A stretch of DNA of 64,000 bases from Acidiluteibacter ferrifornacis (GTDB lineage Bacteria; Bacteroidota; Bacteroidia; Flavobacteriales_E; Vicingaceae): positions 1,052-65,051 of the forward strand of contig NZ_WWNE01000007.1 in assembly GCF_009909615.1 (NCBI RefSeq), read 5' to 3'. The translations under genes and the position numbers were made by a program. Each line of letters opens with the position of its first letter. The first letter of the stretch is position 1. This document shows positions 34,798-44,036 of the stretch, one piece after another. The notes under the pieces were generated by a model that was not told the origin of the DNA, did not search any database, and was given only the letters and a program-made list of their open reading frames with translations.

Positions 34798-35382
34798 TTA
34801 TTTGACCTGAATTTTAGATTCCATCAATTTAGCCGCCTCAAGGCATTCGCCTTCCGCATTCTTTAGCTCTACAATGAGTTTAATGGCATTTTTTTCAAAT
34901 GCTTTATAGGAATGCCTCATTTGTTCTGTGAAGGCAGGAAGTACATTTAAACCAGTCTGCACCCCTATAACTTTATTTTTAAATTTTCGCATTAAAGCTT
35001 CCAAAAATAATACTGTCTTTCGTGCCTTTATCAAAGCAGATAACTCTGATTTTTCTTGTTTATAATATTGTAATGAAGTCGTATAAAAATTTAATGACTC
35101 TGAAATGCATTTCTTAAAAAGTTCGAGATTCTCGTTAATGCTACTATTGAAAGTATCTAATTCCTCCAAAATAGATTGCGCGACTTGTTGAATACTATTC
35201 TCCTCCAAATTAGAATCTAACCCCTCTTCTATCTCCGAAATATTATTCATTTGTTTGCGCACTCGGGTGTTCAAATTATTAATTTGAATAACCATTTGGC
35301 CATAAGTGCTCGCTAAATTCTTATAAGCATTCTTGCCATTTTCAAGTTGTTCCAAAAAGAGTTTACTATTATAATCTTCCAT
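34798..35382 (-). CDS. Helical coiled-coil protein of unknown function
   Basis: This 194-residue, almost entirely helical protein is rich in Glu, Lys, Asn and Leu with heptad-like patterns over most of its length. It has no signal peptide or membrane segment. The layout (long helices, one hydrophobic stretch near residues 125-150) suggests a cytoplasmic scaffold. No family is recognised. It is a single gene with a shared convergent terminator; its last codon is next to that stem. Confidence 0.7.
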   Translation of the reverse strand: MEDYNSKLFLEQLENGKNAYKNLASTYGQMVIQINNLNTRVRKQMNNISEIEEGLDSNLEENSIQQVAQSILEELDTFNSSINENLELFKKCISESLNFYTTSLQYYKQEKSELSALIKARKTVLFLEALMRKFKNKVIGVQTGLNVLPAFTEQMRHSYKAFEKNAIKLIVELKNAEGECLEAAKLMESKIQVK

Positions 35383-35484
35383 ATCCCGTAAGTTTAGTAA
35401 ATTAAATAATACTTAATCAACCAATTAAAATACTATTAAACACTAAGCTAATAAAAAGCAACGGAAAATAAAACCTCTCAATTC

Positions 35485-36111
35485 TTAGAAAAGGTTAAAA
35501 AGAGCCATGGCATAAATGTAATATCGAGCAAATCGAGTCAGTCCAAATAGAGCCAACAATGGAAATGGATATCGTACCATCCCCGCAGTCATGCAGACAG
35601 GAGAGAATGGCAATGGAAATAATGCTGCAAATACGACCACAAATCCACCCCACTTCCTGATTAAATCAAAATGAGAGAGAAACTTATGTTGAATGTATTT
35701 TTGAACCCTATGAATTTTTCCAATATATCTACCGATAAAATAGGCAATCATACCTCCACTATAGGACAAAAATGCCAATAAAAGCAACATCGTATAAGGC
35801 GATTCTTTACCTCCAGCCCAAACTATAAACAAATCAGGTGGAATAAGACCCAAAATTATTTCAGACAAAGTAAAAAAGGTTAAAATAGCAGTATCACTGA
35901 AGCTCGAAAACATATAGTCCATTGCGCTATCAACATCAATTACATATTTATTCAATGCAATTAAGCCAACAACCAATAACCCGATTCCTACTAGGAATCG
36001 AAGAGTATGTTTCAATAGAAATGGATAAAGCCCTGTTCGTCTGTAATATATATGATACAGATGCATCTTATATTTAAAACTTCTATGATTTACTGTAGAC
36101 TCCTTTTTCAT
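35485..36111 (-). CDS. VTT (DedA/SNARE-associated) domain membrane protein
   Basis: This protein has about 208 residues from the ATG at 36111. A start at 36147 is unlikely because it would overlap the TATTTTTG promoter element at 36145-36152. It has four to five membrane helices, with SEIILGLIPPDLFIVWAGG and a Gly-rich FLSYSGGMIAYFIGRYIGK, then FPLPFSPVCMTAGMVRYPF, the pattern of YqaA-type VTT proteins. Relatives move or scramble lipid carriers such as undecaprenyl phosphate or phospholipids. The specific substrate is unknown. Confidence 0.82.
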   Translation of the reverse strand: MKKESTVNHRSFKYKMHLYHIYYRRTGLYPFLLKHTLRFLVGIGLLVVGLIALNKYVIDVDSAMDYMFSSFSDTAILTFFTLSEIILGLIPPDLFIVWAGGKESPYTMLLLLAFLSYSGGMIAYFIGRYIGKIHRVQKYIQHKFLSHFDLIRKWGGFVVVFAALFPLPFSPVCMTAGMVRYPFPLLALFGLTRFARYYIYAMALFNLF

Positions 36112-36144
36112 GTTTATTTCTGGGAAGTGTTGATTATGAATTTG

Positions 36145-36152
36145 CAAAAATA
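36145..36152 (-). promoter_or_regulatory. Candidate promoter element for the VTT-domain gene
   Basis: TATTTTTG on the minus strand is an exact -7 match, 33 bp before the ATG at 36111. It decides the start choice for that gene. Confidence 0.45.
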
Positions 36153-36215
36153 GGGTTAATCTTCTATTTATGGGAAGTTTATTTATACTTAACTGACTGC
36201 AAATTGATTAGTTGA

Positions 36216-36587
36216 CTAAAACTGATTGGTAGACATCATCACCAACGTGCAGGCTTCAAAGGCGTCTATTCCTTTCGCAATGGCTTTATCTTTCAACTCC
36301 TTATTCTCTGTTCCAGGGTTAAAAATAAGACGCTTCGGCTTTAATACATTCAAAATGTAATCGTAGTACTCCGGTTGATTAGAGGGTCCAACATACAAAG
36401 TAACGGTATCAACATCTTCGATGGGTTTCAACTCTTTTATAATTTCAACACCATTTACTTCTCCATTTTTAATACCTATAGGAATTACCTCATGACCGTT
36501 AGCCATTAATTGATGGATACACCGAAAAGAATATCTAGCTGGATTAGTTGATGCTCCTATAACTACTGTTTTTTTACTTTCACTCAT
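36216..36587 (-). CDS. CoA-binding (YccU-like) domain protein
   Basis: This protein of about 123 residues is a single Rossmann-type CoA_binding domain: KTVVIGASTNPARYSF at the N-terminus, EVIPIGI, VTLYVGPSNQP and LIFNPGTEN. The ATG at 36587 is preferred to GTG at 36590. Members bind CoA or a related nucleotide; the physiological role is not established. It stands alone upstream of the VTT-domain gene. Confidence 0.85.
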   Translation of the reverse strand: MSESKKTVVIGASTNPARYSFRCIHQLMANGHEVIPIGIKNGEVNGVEIIKELKPIEDVDTVTLYVGPSNQPEYYDYILNVLKPKRLIFNPGTENKELKDKAIAKGIDAFEACTLVMMSTNQF

Positions 36588-36693
36588 CACGATGTACTTT
36601 TCAATTGAATTAACATTCTAAATTAGAAAATCAACCTCATAAAACACCTATTTTTATTCAGATTTGAGCTAACTTTAACAAAATTTAAATTTC

Positions 36694-37854
36694 ATGGAGA
36701 AGATACTATTGTTGGGTTCTGGAGAACTTGGAAAAGAATTTACAATTGCTGCAAAGCGCTATGGACAAACTGTAATTGCAGTAGATAGTTATGCCAATGC
36801 GCCTGCTATGCAAGTAGCAGATGACTTTGAAATAATTAATATGCTAGATGGTGAAGCACTAAACAGAATCGTTGAGCAGCATAAACCTAGTATCATTGTC
36901 CCAGAAATTGAGGCCATAAGAACTTCATTATTTTACGACTTTGAAGCGAAAGGAATTCAGGTGGTGCCATCCGCAAAAGCAGCCAATTTCACAATGGACC
37001 GCAAGAAAATTAGAGACCTAGCTGCTAAAGACCTAGGGCTAAAAACAGCAAATTATAGATACGCTACAAATCTAGAGGAACTGAAGAAAGCAGTAGCAGA
37101 AGTTGGAATTCCATGCGTGGTCAAACCATTAATGTCCTCTTCAGGGAAAGGACAATCAACGATTAAATCCGAGTCTGAAATAGAAATTGCATGGGAAAAC
37201 GCTAACACCAAAGGTAGGGGCGATCAATTAGAAGTTATCGTAGAAGCTTTTATTCAATTTGATTCAGAAATAACGTTGCTCACTGTGACCCAAAAAAGTG
37301 GACCCACCCTATTTTGTCCTCCTATAGGTCATCGTCAGGAACGCGGAGATTATCAAGAAAGTTGGCAACCCGCTCACATTTCTGAAGAACAGTTAAAAAT
37401 AGCTCAAGATATGGCCGCTAAGGTAACCGCCGAATTGAAAGGGGCTGGAATATGGGGCGTAGAGTTCTTTTTAGGGGAAGAAGTATATTTCAGTGAATTG
37501 TCTCCTCGCCCTCATGATACAGGGATGGTCACATTAGGTGGATCTCAAAATTTTAATGAATTTGAATTACACGCTAGAGCTGTATTAGGATTGCCAATAC
37601 CAGAAATTACTTTAGAACGGCATGCTGCAAATGCTGTAGTTCTTTTCCAGAAAAATGAAGTAAAAACACCAACCTACTCAGGCACTGAAAAAGCTGCAAA
37701 CTACCCCAAATCTGATTTTAGAATTTTTGGGAAACCAACCACGCGTCAGTATAGAAGAATGGGAATAGGAATAGCTTATGATGCAGTAGGAACCGATGTG
37801 GATACCTTAAGAAAGAAAGCCAAAGAAGTTGCCGATCAAATCACTGTGGATTAA
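36694..37854 (+). CDS. purT: Formate-dependent GAR transformylase
   Basis: This 386-residue ATP-grasp protein is full length for PurT: an N-terminal Rossmann part ([19 protein letters not shown]), the ATP-grasp core ([22 protein letters not shown]) and the substrate-binding [13 protein letters not shown] motif. It makes formyl-GAR from GAR, formate and ATP in purine synthesis, an alternative to folate-dependent PurN. A glycosyltransferase gene follows 9 bp later with no obvious functional link. Confidence 0.96.
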   Translation: MEKILLLGSGELGKEFTIAAKRYGQTVIAVDSYANAPAMQVADDFEIINMLDGEALNRIVEQHKPSIIVPEIEAIRTSLFYDFEAKGIQVVPSAKAANFTMDRKKIRDLAAKDLGLKTANYRYATNLEELKKAVAEVGIPCVVKPLMSSSGKGQSTIKSESEIEIAWENANTKGRGDQLEVIVEAFIQFDSEITLLTVTQKSGPTLFCPPIGHRQERGDYQESWQPAHISEEQLKIAQDMAAKVTAELKGAGIWGVEFFLGEEVYFSELSPRPHDTGMVTLGGSQNFNEFELHARAVLGLPIPEITLERHAANAVVLFQKNEVKTPTYSGTEKAANYPKSDFRIFGKPTTRQYRRMGIGIAYDAVGTDVDTLRKKAKEVADQITVD

Positions 37855-37863
37855 AAATATTCG

Positions 37864-38769
37864 ATGCTAGCAATTTGTATCCCGATATATAATCAAGACG
37901 TTACTCTATTGATTGCTGAGTTAGAAAAGCAAATAAAAGGAGTCAATCATCCCATTGAAATCGTATTGATCGATGATGCTTCTCAAGCGAATTATAAATC
38001 GCTCAATGAACCTCTTTCCAATCGACATACATACATAGAATTGAAGGAAAATATTGGCCGTTCAAGAATTAGGAATCTTTTTCTAAAATATACCTCGGCC
38101 ACTTATTTGTTGTTTTTAGATTGTGATGCATTGATTCATCAACCCAATTTTTTAAAAGAATACTTTCAATCCATTGAAAACAAAAAACTGGTAGTTTGTG
38201 GTGGTAGAGTAAACCAAAAAGAGCCTCCAAATCGATCACATTATTTGAATTGGAAGTACAGTACGCTCAGAGAAAGCGTATCAGTTGAAAAACGACTTCA
38301 AAAGCCTAATCTTTCCTTTATGACCAACAACTTTCTAATAGAACGTAAGACTTTCGAGACTGTCTTGTTTGATGAACGTTTGATTAATTATGGACACGAG
38401 GATACTTTATTTGGATTTGAACTCATGAAACGTGGTATATCCATAGCTCATATTGATAACCCCATTTTCAACGGAGACATTGAAGACAACACGACTTACC
38501 TTTTCAAAACTGAACTAGGACTAAAAAACCTTTCGACTATTTGCAAGAGCATTGATAACGATCCTCAATTTATATCCTCGGTAAGGTTATTAGAGTATTA
38601 CTTTACGATACAAAATAGTTTTACATTATTGGTCATTAGGAACATCTACCGTATTGGTAAACCAATCATTAGAAAAAGATTGGAATCAGGATATGGGAGC
38701 CTAAAGCTATTTGATTTTTATAAATTAGGGTATTTTGATGAACTATTTAGAAAGAAAAATGAAGATTAA
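37864..38769 (+). CDS. Family 2 glycosyltransferase
   Basis: This 301-residue protein has a GT-A fold start, LAICIPIYNQDVTLL, with IVLIDDAS and LLFLDCDA (the DxD-type motif as DCD). An acceptor-side motif follows: NYGHEDTLFGFELMKRG. It would transfer a sugar from a nucleotide donor to a surface glycan or lipid. No membrane segment is clear. Its 3' end overlaps the convergent barrel gene by 23 bp. Substrate is unknown. Confidence 0.9.
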   Translation: MLAICIPIYNQDVTLLIAELEKQIKGVNHPIEIVLIDDASQANYKSLNEPLSNRHTYIELKENIGRSRIRNLFLKYTSATYLLFLDCDALIHQPNFLKEYFQSIENKKLVVCGGRVNQKEPPNRSHYLNWKYSTLRESVSVEKRLQKPNLSFMTNNFLIERKTFETVLFDERLINYGHEDTLFGFELMKRGISIAHIDNPIFNGDIEDNTTYLFKTELGLKNLSTICKSIDNDPQFISSVRLLEYYFTIQNSFTLLVIRNIYRIGKPIIRKRLESGYGSLKLFDFYKLGYFDELFRKKNED

Positions 38770-39436
38770 CTCCTGTTGTCAATGCTTCGTATGTTATATT
38801 AGAGCTTGACTTGAATACAATCGTTTCTCCAGGAAATCTAAAATTCCCTTGTTCATAACGCCCAAACAACCCAATACCAAAGTGATCGGAAAGTAAAAAA
38901 TGAGCTCCTAATTTTAATCCATATATAGTAGATATCTCACTCCTACTTGTAACCTTATTACTAACTGTAGTATATGTACTATTAAATATTTCGAAGGTCT
39001 GATAAGTTATTTCAGGTGTCGTCAACTTTCCTAAGCCGAAATAGGGATTGACATAGAAATAGTGCTTTCCGCTTGTTCGAGCCTCTGCTCCAATTATGAA
39101 TGAGGTCATCTTGTATTTTCCACTCGAACCGTCGACCCCAAAAGAATTGTTAATTCCCCCTTCTTTGACTGTATTAATGGCTTCTTCATCCAATTGAATC
39201 ATTCCCCTATTAAAGCCAAATACAATTGCCATATTATTAGATGCAGCAATTGCATAATCTATATTAAAACTAATCCCACCTCCAGCAAAACCGTTACTAT
39301 CAGACACCAAATCCCCAAGTGGACTCACTGACCCTACTCCAACTGAAACTCTACTTCTATCAAAGTTTTTATCTTCCTGAGAAGCTGCGTTTAGAGTTAT
39401 AAAAGCTAAACTTAAGCTAAGTATTAGGTATTTCAT
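38747..39436 (-). CDS. Outer-membrane beta-barrel protein
   Basis: This 229-residue protein has a signal peptide (to about 20, LNAASQ), then alternating aromatic/glycine beta strands (FNIDYAIAASNNMAIVFGF, HYFYVNPYFGLG, FGIGLFGRYEQG) and a C-terminal strand ending in Phe (GVNLHFSF), the usual barrel terminal signal. It resembles small OprW/OmpW-type barrels. The specific role is unknown. A possible -33 TTTG lies upstream with an imperfect TGGCTTTG. Confidence 0.82.
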   Translation of the reverse strand: MKYLILSLSLAFITLNAASQEDKNFDRSRVSVGVGSVSPLGDLVSDSNGFAGGGISFNIDYAIAASNNMAIVFGFNRGMIQLDEEAINTVKEGGINNSFGVDGSSGKYKMTSFIIGAEARTSGKHYFYVNPYFGLGKLTTPEITYQTFEIFNSTYTTVSNKVTSRSEISTIYGLKLGAHFLLSDHFGIGLFGRYEQGNFRFPGETIVFKSSSNITYEALTTGVNLHFSF

Positions 39437-39696
39437 CTTTTTAAAGGTTTAGTCAATCACTTTAATACAAAGCCACTCACATTAAAGTGAGTTCAAAAAT
39501 AAACCTCGACATCCCATTTAACATTATCTAAATGTTACTTTTACATCACTTGGTTTAAAAAGAACTTCCAAGACGATATGGTTATAAACAGAAAAACAAT
39601 ACAAATTGATTGGATAAGTAATGGGTTAATAATAAAAAGAAACCCTCCCAGCTGGCTATTCAACTAAGAGGGCTCATAAATATTCTATATTGCAGC

Positions 39697-40653
39697 TTAT
39701 CTTTCACTAAATAAACTGCCTACAAACTCTTTTCGATTAAACACTTGCAAATGTTCGATACCCTCTCCTACACCAATATACTTCACTGGAATTTTAAATT
39801 GATCGGAAATTCCAATAACTACACCACCTTTAGCAGTACCATCTAATTTTGTTAGAGCTAGGGCATTTACTTCCGTCGCTAGTGTAAATTGTTTGGCTTG
39901 CTCAAAGGCATTCTGTCCTGTAGAAGCATCTAATACCAATAGTATTTCATGAGGCGCATCCGGAATCAACTTTTGCATCACGCGCTTAATCTTACTCAGC
40001 TCGTTCATTAAGTTGATTTTATTGTGCAAACGACCTGCGGTATCAATAATGACAACATCGGCATCTTGTCCAATAGCTGATTGTAAAGCATCAAATGCAA
40101 CTGAGGCAGGGTCAGCACCCATTCCTTGAGTCACAACTGGTACATCTACTCGTTCTCCCCAAATCTTAAGCTGATCTACTGCAGCAGCTCTAAAAGTATC
40201 TGCTGCTCCTAAAATAACTTTATGTCCTGATTGTTTTAATTGATAAGCAAGTTTTCCAATTGTCGTTGTTTTTCCAACACCATTGACTCCTACTACCATA
40301 ATTACATATGGCTTTTTGTCTTTAGGAATAGAAAATTGAGTGTAATCTTCAGTATTGTTTTCCGCCAGTAATGCAACAATTTCCTCGTTCAAGATGGCAT
40401 TCAGTTCTGAAGTATTGACAAACTTGTCCCGCGCAACACGCTCTTCAATTCTGCCAATAATTTTCAAAGTGGTGTCTACTCCGACATCTGAGGTTACCAA
40501 AATCTCTTCTAGATTATCTAAAACCTCATCGTCTACTTTGGATTTTCCAACTATAGCACGACTAAGCTTTCCAAAGAAACTTTCTTTTGTTTTGGATAAG
40601 CCCTCATCAAGGTGCTCTTTTTTCTTTTTGGAGAAAATATCAAATAATCCCAT
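39697..40653 (-). CDS. ftsY: Signal recognition particle receptor FtsY
   Basis: This 318-residue SRP GTPase has an N domain of helices (to about 100) and a G domain with P-loop MVVGVNGVGKTTTIGKLA (about 115-132), DTFRAAA, the DTAGR motif, TKLDGTAKGG and a C-terminal FNRKEF. It receives the SRP-ribosome complex at the inner membrane for co-translational insertion. The acidic A domain is very short, as is usual in Bacteroidota. It lies downstream of the DUF4295 gene and rpmG on the minus strand. Confidence 0.96.
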   Translation of the reverse strand: MGLFDIFSKKKKEHLDEGLSKTKESFFGKLSRAIVGKSKVDDEVLDNLEEILVTSDVGVDTTLKIIGRIEERVARDKFVNTSELNAILNEEIVALLAENNTEDYTQFSIPKDKKPYVIMVVGVNGVGKTTTIGKLAYQLKQSGHKVILGAADTFRAAAVDQLKIWGERVDVPVVTQGMGADPASVAFDALQSAIGQDADVVIIDTAGRLHNKINLMNELSKIKRVMQKLIPDAPHEILLVLDASTGQNAFEQAKQFTLATEVNALALTKLDGTAKGGVVIGISDQFKIPVKYIGVGEGIEHLQVFNRKEFVGSLFSER

Positions 40654-40718
40654 AGGTATATATAAAAAAAGCTTCCCCCAGTACGAAAGAAGCTATTAAT
40701 TTTTTATGTAAAGAACGA

Positions 40719-40871
40719 TTACTTCTTAAAGAAGTCGTTCACATTATCATTAGGTATAATCTCTTGCTTAAAAGCATAAGATCCAGTCTTATCAGACTTC
40801 ACCATTTTAATAACTTTTGTGAAACTTTTTGCTCCTTGTTTCTGTAACGATGCTACTACTTTCTTAGCCAT
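40719..40871 (-). CDS. DUF4295 family small protein
   Basis: This 50-residue basic protein reads MAKKVVASLQKQGAKSF at the start and ends NDNVNDFFKK. DUF4295 proteins are conserved in Bacteroidota between rpmG and ftsY, exactly the position here. The role is unknown; a ribosome-associated function is suggested by context and high Lys content. It begins 12 bp after rpmG. Confidence 0.92.
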   Translation of the reverse strand: MAKKVVASLQKQGAKSFTKVIKMVKSDKTGSYAFKQEIIPNDNVNDFFKK

Positions 40872-40883
40872 AACGAATAACTT

Positions 40884-41072
40884 TTACTTAATTTCTTTGT
40901 GAACCGTCACCTTCTTCATGATCGGATTGTATTTCTTAAGCTCCATTCTCTCAGGAGTATTTTTTCTATTCTTAGTAGAAATATAACGAGATGTTCCCGC
41001 TAATCCACTCTCTTTATGCTCCGTGCACTCCATTATTATCTGGACTCTGTTTCCTTTACCTTTTTTTGCCAT
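40884..41072 (-). CDS. rpmG: 50S ribosomal protein L33
   Basis: This 62-residue protein has the L33 pattern: [35 protein letters not shown]. It is a large-subunit protein near the E site. The zinc Cys pairs are reduced to one Cys (a zinc-free type). In most Bacteroidota it follows rpmB directly; here a peptidase gene lies between them. Confidence 0.97.
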   Translation of the reverse strand: MAKKGKGNRVQIIMECTEHKESGLAGTSRYISTKNRKNTPERMELKKYNPIMKKVTVHKEIK

Positions 41073-41152
41073 TGTTCTATTTATTTTATAGAGGGGGCAA
41101 ATTTAAGTAATTATCTCTTAAACTACCAACCTTTATGTAAAATTATTTTCAC

Positions 41153-42559
41153 CTAAAATTGAGCTTCCATTTTCATCATTTCTTCGATTTCTTCTATGGT
41201 ACGGGGTGCTCCCTCAGACAAATTTATTGGCTCACTATCAGTAATTAATATATCATCCTCAATTCTGACACCTATGTTCCACCACTTCGGATCACAATCC
41301 GAACCCTCAGCAATGTATATTCCAGGTTCTACTGTAATCACATTTCCACTTTCTAGATTGCCATAAGTCCCCCAGTCATGCACATCCAATCCCAAATAAT
41401 GAGAAGTCCCATGCATAAAATATTTACGGACTTGTCGTTTGTCTTTTAAAATTCCTAACTGATACAATCCTTCTGCAATAATCTCTGTACTAGCTTCATG
41501 AGTACTTCTAAAGGAATTTCCAGGTTTACAGGCTCTTATGCCCGCATTTTGTGCCTTCAAAACCAAATTATAAATGGCTTTCTCTTCAACCGAAAAAACT
41601 CCATCTACAGGTAGGGTTCTAGTTACGTCAGCTGTATAACCCCGATATTCTGCCCCCACATCACTTACTAACAAATGATTATTAGCCAATTTTTTACGAT
41701 TGCTTGTATAATGTAGCACACAACTATTCTCTCCTCCACCCTGAATGGAAGGGAATCCAGGGTACTCTGCTCCTTCTCTTTTAAAAACATACTCTATAAT
41801 CGCTTCCGTTTGATATTCAGTCATCTCTTCCTTTAAAGATTTCATCAGCTCTATTTGAGCAAGCAAGGTAATATCAATCGCTTTTTGCATTAAAACCAAT
41901 TCTTCAGGCTGTTTGATTTGTCGAAGCTCAGCCATCCATATCTTAAGTTGCTTTTCATTCTTTTTTACACGTTTGGGTTGGATGGCTTGCTGAAAACCCA
42001 ACTTCATTTCAGCAAGCAATTGATTCGAAAGATTAATATCACTTTTATACAAATTTTCTGCAATGAAGTTCACTGAAGAATATTGTTTCCAGTTAAAAAT
42101 AGTTGCATCAAATTTAGTATTGGGCTTCACTGTTGAAAATCCTAAAAACTCAGGAGCTAATTCAGGCCCTAACCTTCTTCCATCCCATACTTCTTTTGTC
42201 GGATTTCGCTCAGGTATCCATAAGACTTCTGAAGTCCACTTGGAGTCAATAAAAATAGAATCTTTCAGTATAACCAAAGCCGCATTTGGTTCAGTAAATC
42301 CTGTTAAATAATAAAAATTAGGATCCTGATGATACTCATAATCCACATCATTTGAACGATTCTTTATGGGATTCGCAAAAAATACGGATATAGAGTTTGG
42401 CTCCATTTTTTCTCTCAAAGCAGCTCTTCTTTCTTGATGAAAAGAAACAGTTAAGCCATCGGAATCATAACGATATCGAGTGAGATGCTTCTCCGAATCT
42501 TGCTGTGCAACTAACATTGCGATTTGAAAAAGTAAATAAAAGAATAGGGTGTACTTCAT
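41153..42559 (-). CDS. Secreted Xaa-Pro aminopeptidase (M24B, aminopeptidase P)
   Basis: This 468-residue protein has a signal peptide (about 1-19, AMLVAQQ), an AMP_N domain (about 30-165, SVFFANPIKNRSNDVDYEY) and an M24 pita-bread domain. The metal ligands are visible: the two Asp in VSDVGAEYRGYTADVTRT, the His in HGTSHYLGLDVHD, and Glu in VEPGIYI and VRIEDDIL. It removes N-terminal residues before proline. It is periplasmic, unlike most PepP proteins. It lies between rpmB and rpmG on the same strand, 67 bp downstream of rpmB beyond a terminator. Confidence 0.93.
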   Translation of the reverse strand: MKYTLFFYLLFQIAMLVAQQDSEKHLTRYRYDSDGLTVSFHQERRAALREKMEPNSISVFFANPIKNRSNDVDYEYHQDPNFYYLTGFTEPNAALVILKDSIFIDSKWTSEVLWIPERNPTKEVWDGRRLGPELAPEFLGFSTVKPNTKFDATIFNWKQYSSVNFIAENLYKSDINLSNQLLAEMKLGFQQAIQPKRVKKNEKQLKIWMAELRQIKQPEELVLMQKAIDITLLAQIELMKSLKEEMTEYQTEAIIEYVFKREGAEYPGFPSIQGGGENSCVLHYTSNRKKLANNHLLVSDVGAEYRGYTADVTRTLPVDGVFSVEEKAIYNLVLKAQNAGIRACKPGNSFRSTHEASTEIIAEGLYQLGILKDKRQVRKYFMHGTSHYLGLDVHDWGTYGNLESGNVITVEPGIYIAEGSDCDPKWWNIGVRIEDDILITDSEPINLSEGAPRTIEEIEEMMKMEAQF

Positions 42560-42570
42560 AATTTTTGGAG

Positions 42571-42607
42571 CAAAAAAAAACGTTGCTACTAAGGTAACAA
42601 CGTTTTT
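42571..42607 (-). terminator. Terminator after rpmB
   Basis: AAAACGTTG and CAACGTTTT form the outer stem with one internal mismatch, followed on the minus strand by a long T run (plus-strand A run at 42572-42580). It separates rpmB from the peptidase gene. Confidence 0.8.
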
Positions 42608-42626
42608 ATAATTATTATTCTTTAGA

Positions 42627-42860
42627 CTACATGTAGCCTTTCAATTTCGCTTCTTTGATGCAAGCATCTAATCCATTTTTGTTAATGTTTCTGATTGCTG
42701 ATGCAGAAACTTTCAAAGTAACCCATTCACCAGTTACTTCATTATAAAATTTACGTGTAAATAAGTTTGGATAAAACTTTCTCTTTGTTCTAGTTTTAGA
42801 GTGAGAAACATTATTCCCTACCATCACTTTTTTTCCTGTTAATTGACAAACTCTTGACAT
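42627..42860 (-). CDS. rpmB: 50S ribosomal protein L28
   Basis: This 77-residue protein is typical L28: [52 protein letters not shown]. It is part of the large subunit. It has its own promoter (42899-42930) and terminator, so it is transcribed apart from rpmG. Confidence 0.97.
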   Translation of the reverse strand: MSRVCQLTGKKVMVGNNVSHSKTRTKRKFYPNLFTRKFYNEVTGEWVTLKVSASAIRNINKNGLDACIKEAKLKGYM

Positions 42861-42898
42861 CGTATATATCTTTAATAAATTCTATTATTTTCGGACGG

Positions 42899-42930
42899 CA
42901 AAGATATGTAATAATTCTTTATGAAATCAA
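42899..42930 (-). promoter_or_regulatory. Promoter of rpmB with -33 and -7 elements
   Basis: On the minus strand TTGA (42927-42930) and TATCTTTG (42899-42906) are separated by 20 bp. This is the best two-element Bacteroidota promoter in the window; the spacing fits the 19-21 bp rule. Confidence 0.6.
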
Positions 42931-42993
42931 TCCTTCAAGCAAAAAAAAATTGTATTTTAATCTACCTTTTTACAAGCTCTTATCATTAATAAG

Positions 42994-43001
42994 TATTTTT
43001 G
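42994..43001 (+). promoter_or_regulatory. Candidate promoter element for the secreted protein and bioY
   Basis: TATTTTTG is an exact -7 match, 24 bp before the ATG at 43026; a TTTT lies at the -33 distance. Confidence 0.45.
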
Positions 43002-43025
43002 CATAAAAATAAACGGAGTCACCAA

Positions 43026-43439
43026 ATGAAAAAAATACTAACCCTTTCAGCAATTCTATTTCTAACCATTACGAGTTTTGCTCAATGCAAATATAACGAA
43101 GGTGTTTCTAATGACGATATCCAACTTTTCTATCAATGGAAAAGAGCAAAGTTATTTGACAAAAACAGCGATATTGAATTAAGGATAAAAATAAAAAATT
43201 TAAAAAAAACAGCTATATTAGTTGACTTTAATGCAGACTACTATTTAGATGGAGTGCTGCAAGAGACTTCTGTAATTGAAGATTTTTGCATTAAATCAAA
43301 GCGAACAGCTCGTGGAAAAGTTAATGGTATAATCATAAAACCAACCCCCGAGATTGTAGAAATTAGAGAAAAGGAAAACTTTAAACTCGAATTTAGTGGC
43401 CTTAAGTCAGAACAAACAGAAGCCTGTGCTGAAAAATAA
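43026..43439 (+). CDS. Small exported protein of unknown function
   Basis: This protein has 137 residues from the ATG at 43026, preferred to the TTG at 42999 because the signal peptide starts there (KKILTLSAILFLTITSFAQ). The mature part is a single beta-sandwich-like domain with alternating hydrophobic strands (ILVDFNADYYLDGVL) and three Cys. No family is recognised. It overlaps the start of bioY, so the two are probably cotranscribed. Confidence 0.75.
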   Translation: MKKILTLSAILFLTITSFAQCKYNEGVSNDDIQLFYQWKRAKLFDKNSDIELRIKIKNLKKTAILVDFNADYYLDGVLQETSVIEDFCIKSKRTARGKVNGIIIKPTPEIVEIREKENFKLEFSGLKSEQTEACAEK

Positions 43440-43962
43440 AAATCAAATATTAACTGTTGCAAAAATTATTGGGGCGGTTGTCTTTATTTGCGTTTGTGCG
43501 CAGATTAGTTTTGGATTGCCCGGTGGAGTGCCGTTTTCAGGGCAGTCCCTAGCCGTTTTAGCAGTGGCCATTGCTATGGGGTTTTACCAAAGTATAATTG
43601 TAGTCGCCGCATATTTACTTTTGGGAGCTTTGGGTCTACCTGTTTTTGCAGGCGGCTCCTACGGGATAGAGCATTTTAGTAATCCTTTTGCAGGATATTT
43701 ATTTGGGTTCTTGGTAGCAGCTGCGGTGGTAGGTTGGCTAAAAGAAAAAGGGTTTGACACCACTTACTGGAAAAATTTTGTGGCTTTTCTAATTGGGCAT
43801 GCCATTATCTTGGCTCTTGGAACAATTGTAATTTATTTTCAACGGGACTGGCCCACAGCGTGGGTTTATGGTTTAAAACCTTTTTTAATTGCAGCAGTCA
43901 TCAAATCCTTATTGGGGGCCTTAATAATGCCTATTTATTATCAAACAAAAGAAGACTGGTAG
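43426..43962 (+). CDS. bioY: Biotin transporter BioY
   Basis: This protein of about 178 residues has six membrane helices with the BioY signatures: AQISFGLPGGVPFSGQSLAV near the start, LLGALGLPVFAGGS, and the FANPFAGYLFGF-like SNPFAGYLFGFLVAA. It is the substrate-binding S component for biotin uptake; no energy-coupling genes are nearby, so it may share them or act alone. Start codons are GTG at 43426 or GTG at 43396; both overlap the preceding gene. No ATG is available. Confidence 0.93.
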   Translation: MLKNKNQILTVAKIIGAVVFICVCAQISFGLPGGVPFSGQSLAVLAVAIAMGFYQSIIVVAAYLLLGALGLPVFAGGSYGIEHFSNPFAGYLFGFLVAAAVVGWLKEKGFDTTYWKNFVAFLIGHAIILALGTIVIYFQRDWPTAWVYGLKPFLIAAVIKSLLGALIMPIYYQTKEDW

Positions 43963-44036
43963 TTCTATTCAAACAATACAACAACTTTTTTTAAGTTATA
44001 CGGACTTTAAGCGGATAAGAACCTGAATATAGCAAA

